DNA from: Actinomycetota bacterium
GTDB lineage: Bacteria; Actinomycetota; Acidimicrobiia; Acidimicrobiales; Ilumatobacteraceae
Direction: 5' to 3'
Assembly (NCBI GenBank): GCA_005800965.1
Contig: SYEA01000049.1
Span: forward strand, 1-9,048
DNA length: 9,048 bases
The notes under the pieces: generated by a model
The model's input: only the letters and a program-made list of their open reading frames with translations
Databases searched by the model: none
What the model was told of the DNA's origin: nothing
Position numbers and translations under genes: made by a program
Part shown: piece after piece, positions 1 to 5,338 of the stretch
Layout: each line of letters opens with the position of its first letter
Position numbering within the stretch: position 1 is the stretch's first letter

Positions 1-323
1 CCCAGGTGCGCAACAGCGGGGCAGTGACGGCAGCCGTTGCCGACGAAGCGCTGCGCGTGTTTGGGGTCGACCGCCTGGGGCTCGACAAGGTGGATCGTTC
101 GGTGCTACAGATCATCTGTGAGCGCTTTGGTGGTGGGCCGGTGGGGTTGTCGACGCTGGCCATTGCAGTCAGCGAGCAGACCGAAACCATCGAAGACGTC
201 TATGAGCCGTTTTTGATTCGGGAAGGTCTGTTGGCGCGCACACCGCGGGGCCGGGTGGCCACCACCGCGGCGTATGAGCATCTGGGCTTGACCCCGCCTG
301 ACCGCTCGCCGGAATTGTTCTAG
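1..323 (+). CDS. ruvB: Holliday junction branch-migration ATPase RuvB, C-terminal end (5' partial)
   Basis: This is the last ~107 codons of RuvB, the hexameric ATPase that works with RuvA to drive branch migration of Holliday junctions in the cytoplasm. The reading frame is open to the window edge, so the ATPase core lies upstream. What is visible is the C-terminal winged-helix DNA-binding domain: GLDKVDRSVL, then GGGPVGLSTLA, then E-x-TIEDVYEPFLI and the wing motif LLARTPRGRVAT, ending in AYEHLGL. These are family hallmarks and the end point matches a normal RuvB C-terminus. A GTG at base 6 lies in frame but is internal, not the real start. The stop is TAG (321-323) and sits inside the first copy of a 14-bp tandem duplication. 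RuvB beside queA-tgt and yajC-secDF is a common bacterial arrangement. Confidence 0.95.
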   Translation, partial: QVRNSGAVTAAVADEALRVFGVDRLGLDKVDRSVLQIICERFGGGPVGLSTLAIAVSEQTETIEDVYEPFLIREGLLARTPRGRVATTAAYEHLGLTPPDRSPELF

Positions 324-342
324 CCCTGTTGTTCTAGCCCTG
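315..342 (+). repeat. 14-bp exact tandem duplication across the ruvB stop codon
   Basis: The sequence TTGTTCTAGCCCTG occurs twice back to back (315-328 and 329-342). The first copy holds the last two codons of ruvB and its TAG stop; the second lies wholly downstream. The copies are identical, so the duplication is probably recent, for example by replication slippage. It leaves the protein unchanged because the first stop is kept. Confidence 0.9.
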
Positions 343-389
343 CTGTTTGGGCCTGTTTTGTTGCTCGCGGCAATTGTTGACCAAATAGG

Positions 390-418
390 TTGTATTTCGG
401 CGCAGGGCTGATTATGAT
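390..418 (+). promoter_or_regulatory. Candidate sigma-70-type promoter for the sulfurtransferase-transporter operon
   Basis: TTGTAT (390-395) and TATGAT (413-418) are separated by 17 bases, the optimal spacing for a housekeeping sigma factor. The -35 matches TTGACA at the first three bases and at the A in position five; the -10 differs from TATAAT at one base. A start of transcription near 425 would give a leader of about 60 bases before the ATG at 486. The -10 lies inside a perfect 5-bp-arm palindrome (411-421, ATTAT-G-ATAAT). The match is by eye only, and a TTGACC at 377-382 has no well-spaced -10. Confidence 0.45.
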
Positions 419-437
419 AATGCCGACCAAACAAGTC

Positions 438-460
438 GGAATTGATTTCGGATCGATTCC
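438..460 (+). promoter_or_regulatory. Inverted repeat / hairpin in the putative leader
   Basis: GGAATTGAT (438-446) and ATCGATTCC (452-460) are reverse complements over nine positions with a single G-T wobble, around a five-base spacer TTCGG. In RNA this makes a 9-bp stem with a UUCG-type loop; in DNA it is a compact interrupted palindrome of operator type. It lies about 13-35 bases after the predicted transcription start and 25 bases before the ATG. It could be a repressor operator, an mRNA-stabilising 5' hairpin or part of a translation control element. No U-tract follows, so it is not a standard terminator. Confidence 0.5.
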
Positions 461-485
461 TCACCTCAAGAAAGCAGAAATTCCC

Positions 486-1463
486 ATGTCCAACCTCACA
501 CTCACCTCTGCCAAGCGCACCGCGTTGCGCTGGTTGGTGGTCCCATTGATTGCTCTGATCGTGCCATCGGCGGCACAAGCGGCGAACCACACCGCAGCAG
601 CCAAGACCCCCCGTGCCACGATCGTAGAAGCGGCCTGGTTGGAAGCAAACCTGAACAACCCGAAGGTGCGCATCATCGAAGTAAGCACCGATCCTGGCGT
701 GTACGAAAAGGGTCATATCCCGAATGCAGTCAACTTCCGCTGGCACACCGAGTTCGTAGATCCCATCAACCGCGACATTGCGAGCCAGGCCCAATTCCAA
801 AAAGCGGCACGAGCTGCGGGAATCAACAAAGACACAAAAGTGGTGTTGTACGGCGACAAGAACAATTGGTTCGCAGCCTGGGGTGTGTGGATTTTCCGCA
901 CCTACGGTCACGCTGACGTGAGCATCTTGAACGGTGGCCGCGACAAGTGGGTGAAGGATGGTCGCGCACTGTCTCCCGCCGTTCCTACGCTGCCTGTCGG
1001 AAATTTCGTAGCCACGGCGGCCAATACCAACTTGCGAGCACGTCTGGCTGATGTTGTGAAGATCGCGTCCAAGGTGGATCGCACGACCAAGCTGGTCGAC
1101 ATTCGCTCGGCTGACGAGTTCAGCGGAAAGATCTTTGCTCCAGCAGGCTTCCAAGAATTGGCCATTCGCGCTGGGCACATTCCCGGTGCACAGAACGTTC
1201 CATGGTCAACCGCAGTGGCCCCGGATGGCACGTTCCGTCCAGTTGCCGACCTGAAGGCCATCTACGACGCCAAGGGAATCGACGGCAAGAAGAAAGTCAC
1301 GGTGTACTGCCGCATCGGCGAGCGCGCTGCTCACACGTGGTTCGTACTGAGCGAAATTCTGGGTTACGAAGTGAAGTTGTATGACGGTTCATGGACCGAA
1401 TACGGCAACTCAGTCGGTGTGCCCATCGCCAACCCCACCGGCACCGTTTGGGGTAAGGGCTGA
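486..1463 (+). CDS. Exported thiosulfate sulfurtransferase (tandem rhodanese)
   Basis: The 325-residue product should transfer the sulfane sulfur of thiosulfate to a thiophilic acceptor through a cysteine persulfide. Residues 1-32 form a Sec signal peptide: basic n-region (K10, R11, R15), hydrophobic core W16-V26 and an AQA|AN cleavage site after A32, so it acts outside the cytoplasmic membrane. A non-catalytic N-terminal rhodanese domain (about 42-150) has Asp in the loop YGDKNN where Cys would be. The C-terminal domain (about 185-320) holds the active loop C275-R-I-G-E-R-A followed by HTWFVL, then the YDGSWTEYGN signature. This resembles mycobacterial CysA-type enzymes, which are cytoplasmic and about 50 residues shorter. 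I chose ATG 486 because it gives a proper signal peptide; in-frame ATGs at 414 and 420 would add a polar 22-24 residue extension and overlap the promoter. A weak AAGAAAG lies 11 bases upstream. It is followed 46 bases later by a transporter gene, probably in one operon. Confidence 0.9.
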   Translation: MSNLTLTSAKRTALRWLVVPLIALIVPSAAQAANHTAAAKTPRATIVEAAWLEANLNNPKVRIIEVSTDPGVYEKGHIPNAVNFRWHTEFVDPINRDIASQAQFQKAARAAGINKDTKVVLYGDKNNWFAAWGVWIFRTYGHADVSILNGGRDKWVKDGRALSPAVPTLPVGNFVATAANTNLRARLADVVKIASKVDRTTKLVDIRSADEFSGKIFAPAGFQELAIRAGHIPGAQNVPWSTAVAPDGTFRPVADLKAIYDAKGIDGKKKVTVYCRIGERAAHTWFVLSEILGYEVKLYDGSWTEYGNSVGVPIANPTGTVWGKG

Positions 1464-1509
1464 GTTCGACGCGACTCATCGCGAAGAATCCGCAAGACTG
1501 TTGGCTGGG

Positions 1510-2715
1510 ATGAATGTCGCAGCCAGCAGTCTTCGGTCGGTCTGGTTCGCACTCGGCTCATTGGCTGGGCTGCTGGTGCTTGCGTTCTGGTTGGCGAGCA
1601 ATGACACCGTTGATCCGAACGCGCCGGTGTCGCTGCTGATTGGTGCGGCACTTGGTTTGGCGTTCGAGCGAGGGCGTTTCTGTTTTTTCTGTTTGTTTCG
1701 TGAGGCCTTTGAAGAGCGCAAAACGCGCCAGTTGAACTCCATCGTTACAGCGATTGCCGTCGGCGCAGTTGGGTATGCGCTCTTGTTTGGTTTGTATCTG
1801 CCAAACCCGAAAGGCGAAGGTTTGCCACCAGCTGCTCACATTTCGCCAGTGAGCCTGCCGGTCGTGGCCGGGGCCTTTGCCTTCGGAATCGGCATGGTGC
1901 TCTCCGGGGCATGCATCAGTGGGCACCTCTATCGCATCGGCCAAGGATATTTGCGGGCGGTTCCGGCGCTCCTTGGCTCGTTGATTGGTTTCGGTCTCGG
2001 GTTCTTTACTTGGAACACCTTGTATCTCGAACAGGTGAGTGAAAGCCCCGTTCTGTGGTTGCCACGCTGGTTCGGATATTCCGGGTCGTTGCTCATCGTG
2101 CTTGTCACTGTGATCGTCGTTGCGGCATTGCTCGTGAAATGGGATCGCTCACCTGACGACACCACGCATCCACACGGTGCGCGTCGATTGTCGAGCCTCC
2201 GTGACGCCTATGACCTCGTCCTGGTGCGTCGTTGGTCGCCGGTGGCAACCGGTGCAATCGTCGGTGGTATCGGCATCGCTGCGTATTTGCGCACCACGCC
2301 ATTGGGAGTCACCTCGCAACTCAGCACCCTGAGTCGCAGCTATTTGGATGCACAAAACGCCCTGCCGGAGGTGCTCCACGGCATCGACATGATGCGCGGC
2401 TGCGTGGCACTGGTGACGACAGCCATCACCAACAACGGCTGGCTAGTCATCGGCTTCGTCGCGGCCTCACTGGCAGCAGCCGTCGGTGGTGGACGTTTCA
2501 AGATGCAAAAGCCCACAGTTGGCAACTCGGTCACCGCCCTCGTTGGCGGTGTGCTGCTTGGTTGGGGATCGCTCACGGCATTGGGCTGCACCGTAGGAGT
2601 GCTGCTTTCGGGAACACAAGCATTCGCAGTTTCGGGCATCGTGTTTTTGGTAGTTGTCGCATTTGCCGTGTGGGTGGGCACCAAGTTGCGGCTGCACCGT
2701 CTCTTTGGCGCTTGA
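1510..2715 (+). CDS. YeeE/YedE-family membrane transporter (probable thiosulfate/sulfur uptake)
   Basis: A 401-residue polytopic membrane protein with about nine or ten hydrophobic segments. Family marks are RGRFCFFC near residues 54-61, GIGMVLSGACISGHLYRIGQG (C135), and GWGSLTALGCTVGVLLSG (C360), the repeated small-residue/Cys motifs of the sulfur-transport (YeeE/YedE) family. Family members import thiosulfate through a relay of conserved cysteines; assigning C58/C61, C135 and C360 to that relay is my inference. C298 lies in a loop or segment start (MMRGC). Thiosulfate is the most likely cargo because an exported thiosulfate sulfurtransferase precedes it, but other sulfur or selenium species are possible. 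There is no YeeD/TusA-like partner gene beside it. The start is taken at ATG 1510 after a 46-base gap; the open frame extends upstream into the sulfurtransferase gene, but that part is polar and unlike the family. TTG 1501 is an alternative. The TGA stop overlaps the first possible queA ATG by one base. Confidence 0.85.
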   Translation: MNVAASSLRSVWFALGSLAGLLVLAFWLASNDTVDPNAPVSLLIGAALGLAFERGRFCFFCLFREAFEERKTRQLNSIVTAIAVGAVGYALLFGLYLPNPKGEGLPPAAHISPVSLPVVAGAFAFGIGMVLSGACISGHLYRIGQGYLRAVPALLGSLIGFGLGFFTWNTLYLEQVSESPVLWLPRWFGYSGSLLIVLVTVIVVAALLVKWDRSPDDTTHPHGARRLSSLRDAYDLVLVRRWSPVATGAIVGGIGIAAYLRTTPLGVTSQLSTLSRSYLDAQNALPEVLHGIDMMRGCVALVTTAITNNGWLVIGFVAASLAAAVGGGRFKMQKPTVGNSVTALVGGVLLGWGSLTALGCTVGVLLSGTQAFAVSGIVFLVVVAFAVWVGTKLRLHRLFGA

Positions 2716-2726
2716 TGCAACGGGTA

Positions 2727-3737
2727 ATGCAACTCGCTGACATCGACTACCAACTGCCCGAGCAGCTCATTGCTCAGACACCCATCGAGCCACGTGATTC
2801 GGCGCGATTGCTAATCGACCGAGGGTCGGGTGCGCCGCGCGACGCAGTGATGCGCGACTTTGCGCAGTTGCTGCGTGATGGCGATGTATTGGTGGTGAAC
2901 GACACCAAAGTGCTGCCGGCACGGCTGCGCTTGGTGCGCGCCACTGGTGGGGCAGTCGAAGTGCTCTTGCTCGAGTCGATGGACCCCTCTCATCGCGTGT
3001 GGGATGCACTCGTTCGACCCGGGCGCAAGATGAAGCCAGGAGAGGTGCTGCACGATGGTGGCGGTGCTCCGGTGTTGAGCGTGCAGGGTCGCGGCTCCCA
3101 AGGCGACACCTTCCGCGTGGAATTCGTTGCCGCTGATGTGGATCCGCTCATCGAGCGTTTGGGTGAAATGCCGCTGCCGCCGTACATCTCGCAGCGCTTG
3201 GGCGATGTGAGTCGATATCAAACCGTGTATGCCCGCGATCCGAAGTCTGCCGCAGCCCCCACCGCCGGTCTGCATTTCACCCCCGAACTGCTGGCCGCGG
3301 TGCGCGCGCAGGGCGTCCCCGTCGTTTCGGTCGAACTGGTAGTGGGGCTCGACACGTTCGCGCCAGTCACCGTTGACAACCCACTCGAACATGTCATCCA
3401 CAGCGAGTCGTATCACGTGCCCGCAGAGACGCAGCACGCGGTAAGTTCAGCAAAACGTGTGGTGGCCATCGGCACCACGGCCACTCGTGCGCTCGAGTCG
3501 TTCGGGGCCACGGGCCAAGCTTCGGGGCGCACGAATTTGTTCATCACCCGTGGGTTTTCGTTTCAGCATGTGGATGTATTGCTCACCAACTTTCACATGC
3601 CACGCACCACGTTGTTGTTGATGATCGATGCGTTCGTCGGCGAACGCTGGCGACGGTTGTATGCCCATGCCATCGAGCATGAGTACCGCTTTTTGTCGTT
3701 CGGCGATGCGATGCTGCTCGACCGCCATCACGCCTAG
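2727..3737 (+). CDS. queA: S-adenosylmethionine:tRNA ribosyltransferase-isomerase QueA
   Basis: QueA transfers and isomerises the ribosyl part of SAM onto preQ1 in the tRNA wobble position, giving epoxyqueuosine. The 336-residue product is full length and carries the family blocks in order: DYQLPEQLIAQTP (start), NDTKVLPARL, WDALVRPGRK, GEMPLPPYI, YQTVYA, AAPTAGLHFT, LVVGLDTFAPV, IHSESY, GTTATRALE, TNFHMPRTTLL and YRFLSFGDAMLL. I chose ATG 2727 because MQLADIDYQLP aligns with the usual N-terminus. ATG 2715, in the same frame and overlapping the transporter stop as TGATG, would add four residues (MQRV) and give translational coupling; the sequence cannot decide, and neither has a clear Shine-Dalgarno. 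One departure is R275 in ITRGF, where the family normally has Pro-Gly before the aromatic residue. It is followed 10 bases later by tgt, the preceding step of the same pathway. Confidence 0.95.
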   Translation: MQLADIDYQLPEQLIAQTPIEPRDSARLLIDRGSGAPRDAVMRDFAQLLRDGDVLVVNDTKVLPARLRLVRATGGAVEVLLLESMDPSHRVWDALVRPGRKMKPGEVLHDGGGAPVLSVQGRGSQGDTFRVEFVAADVDPLIERLGEMPLPPYISQRLGDVSRYQTVYARDPKSAAAPTAGLHFTPELLAAVRAQGVPVVSVELVVGLDTFAPVTVDNPLEHVIHSESYHVPAETQHAVSSAKRVVAIGTTATRALESFGATGQASGRTNLFITRGFSFQHVDVLLTNFHMPRTTLLLMIDAFVGERWRRLYAHAIEHEYRFLSFGDAMLLDRHHA

Positions 3738-3747
3738 CCTGACGACG

Positions 3748-4845
3748 ATGTTTCGTGCCCACGCAGATGTGAGTGCTGTTGATGGCGCCGCGCGTGCCAG
3801 CATCGTCACCTTGGCGCGGGGCACGTACGTAACGCCCACGTTCATGCCGGTAGGAACCCGCGGCGCGGTCAAATATCTGAGCGCCAGCGACTACGAACAA
3901 CTTGGTGCCCAGATCGTGCTGGGCAACACGTATCACCTCATGCTGCGCCCTGGCGCCGACACGGTGGCGCACTTCGGTGGTGTTGGTGCGTTTGCCGGAT
4001 GGAAAGGTTTGACGCTCACCGACTCGGGTGGCTTCCAGGTGTTTTCGCTCAAGCCCGATGTTGACGACGACGGCGTGACGTTTGCGTCGACCTACGACGG
4101 CAGCAAGCATCGCTTCACTCCCGAGTCCGCAGTGACCACTCAAGAAAAACTCGGCGCCGATATTCAGATGGTGCTTGATGTGTGCCCACCACTGCCATCG
4201 ACGGATGAAGTGGTGTATGAAGCACTGCGTCGCACCACCATGTGGGCTGCGCGAGCGCGGGCAGTGCATCAGCGCACCGACCAATCGCTGTGTGGCATTG
4301 TGCAGGGTGGCGTGAGCGAAACCATGCGGCGCGAAAGTGCTCAACAAATTGCGGCCCTCAATTTTGATGGCTATGGCATCGGTGGGTTGTCGGTTGGTGA
4401 AACGCGCGAACAGATGCTGCCGGCACTCGCTGCGGCTTTGGCCGAGTTGCCCACTGACCAGCCGCGCTACTTGATGGGTGTTGGTGATCCGGCGTCGATG
4501 ATTGAAGCCATCGGTCTGGGTGTCGACCAATTTGACTGTGTTTTGCAGACACGCCTGGGTCGCCACGGCACGGCCCTCACGGCGCAGGGTCGGGTGAACT
4601 TGAAGCGGGCCGAATTCACCCAAGATGATGGTGCCCTCGATGATGCTTGTGGGTGCGCGGTGTGCGCGGTGCATTCGCGTGGTTATCTGCGACATCTCTT
4701 CCAGGTGGGCGAGCCGACTGCGTCGCGATTGGTGTCATTGCACAATCTGGCATGGACTATCGCACTCATGGGCCAGGCACGCAGTGCGATTTTGGCGGGC
4801 ACCTTTGGTGCATTCCGCAAGCAAGTGCTAGACGTCTGGGCCTAG
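3748..4845 (+). CDS. tgt: tRNA-guanine transglycosylase (queuine/preQ1) Tgt
   Basis: Tgt swaps guanine-34 for preQ1 in tRNAs with GUN anticodons, the step just before QueA. The product has 365 residues, close to the normal bacterial length. D92 in LTDSGGFQVFS is the general acid/base position and D263 in VDQFDCV the nucleophile. The zinc site is complete: C301, C303, C306 (CGCAVC) and H332 (LHNL), in the spacing of the E. coli enzyme. GIVQGG and the GGLSVGE block for substrate contacts are present. Q267 replaces the usual Pro of the D-C-V-x-P-T-R motif. The start is ATG 3748, since MFRAHADVSAVDGAARA fits the N-terminus of the family; the frame is open further upstream inside queA but that part is not homologous. 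No Shine-Dalgarno is visible, so translation is probably coupled to queA, which ends 10 bases earlier. The stop is TAG. Confidence 0.95.
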   Translation: MFRAHADVSAVDGAARASIVTLARGTYVTPTFMPVGTRGAVKYLSASDYEQLGAQIVLGNTYHLMLRPGADTVAHFGGVGAFAGWKGLTLTDSGGFQVFSLKPDVDDDGVTFASTYDGSKHRFTPESAVTTQEKLGADIQMVLDVCPPLPSTDEVVYEALRRTTMWAARARAVHQRTDQSLCGIVQGGVSETMRRESAQQIAALNFDGYGIGGLSVGETREQMLPALAAALAELPTDQPRYLMGVGDPASMIEAIGLGVDQFDCVLQTRLGRHGTALTAQGRVNLKRAEFTQDDGALDDACGCAVCAVHSRGYLRHLFQVGEPTASRLVSLHNLAWTIALMGQARSAILAGTFGAFRKQVLDVWA

Positions 4846-4867
4846 TGCGACGGTAGTGTCAGTTGCC

Positions 4868-5278
4868 ATGTTCAACCTCATAATTGCCGCCGAAGAAGCA
4901 GCCCCGTCGTCGGGCGGAGGAATCCTCGGATTGCTCCCATTGATTCTCATTTTTGTAGTGATGTATTTCTTGTTGTTGCGCCCGCAGCGCAAGCGCACCA
5001 AGGAAGCCGCCGCATTGCAAGGAGCCATTCAGGTCAATGACTCCGTGTTGTTGACCAACGGCATCCTCGGTGTGGTGACCGGCATCGAAGACCGCTACCT
5101 GTGGGTAGAAATTGCCGATGGCGTGCAGGTGCAAGTAATGAAGGGTTCCGTTGGCAGTCGCGTCAATCTGGACGGCACGCCGATCGTGGCACCCAAGGCT
5201 GCCAAGGCACCGAAAAAGTCGAAGAAGGCCGACTCGGACACGAATGCCGATTCGGATGCAACCAAGGACAAGCAGTAA
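4868..5278 (+). CDS. yajC: Preprotein translocase accessory subunit YajC
   Basis: YajC is a small single-span membrane protein that binds SecD-SecF and supports Sec-dependent export. The product has 136 residues. After a short outer segment (MFNLIIAAEEAAPSSGGG) comes one transmembrane helix, about residues 23-41 (LGLLPLILIFVVMYFLLL), then the diagnostic RPQRKRTKE and a small cytoplasmic domain with the NDSVLLTNGILGVVTGIEDRYLWVEIADGV block. The last ~35 residues are a Lys-rich, then Asp-rich low-complexity tail, as often seen in actinobacterial YajC. I took ATG 4868; an in-frame GTG at 4856 would add four residues (MSVA) and cannot be excluded. It begins 22 bases after tgt and precedes secD by 60 bases. 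Confidence 0.93.
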   Translation: MFNLIIAAEEAAPSSGGGILGLLPLILIFVVMYFLLLRPQRKRTKEAAALQGAIQVNDSVLLTNGILGVVTGIEDRYLWVEIADGVQVQVMKGSVGSRVNLDGTPIVAPKAAKAPKKSKKADSDTNADSDATKDKQ

Positions 5279-5303
5279 CAACCTGGCGTTAGCCGAAGTT
5301 GTT
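5277..5303 (+). other. Hairpin between yajC and secD
   Basis: AACAAC (5277-5282) pairs with GTTGTT (5298-5303), and inside it TGGC (5284-5287) pairs with GCCG (5292-5295, one G-U) around the loop GTTA. The result is a two-part stem with a small 1x2 internal loop. It starts in the yajC stop codon and ends 35 bases before the secD ATG. No run of T follows, so it does not look like an intrinsic terminator. It may instead be an mRNA processing or stability element that sets YajC against SecD levels. Function is inferred from position only. Confidence 0.35.
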
Positions 5304-5338
5304 GGGGCGTCTCGTTAAGCAATGTTGCGTGTAGCTGT

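Noticed and set aside
337..359. Terminator after ruvB (GCCC...GGGC then CTGTTTTG)
   Set aside because: The stem is only four base pairs with an eight-base loop and the T-run is short and interrupted; too weak to call.
377..382. TTGACC as the -35 box of the leader promoter
   Set aside because: No -10-like hexamer lies 16-18 bases downstream; the TTGTAT/TATGAT pair is better placed.
105..1178. Long open frame on the minus strand, antisense to ruvB and the sulfurtransferase
   Set aside because: It spans two clearly real genes and a promoter-like gap, has irregular composition rich in His, Cys and Arg, and shows no family motif. It is a by-product of codon bias.
3583..4695. Long minus-strand open frame opposite queA/tgt
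   Set aside because: It is antisense to well-supported tgt, with His/Arg-rich sequence and no recognisable domain.
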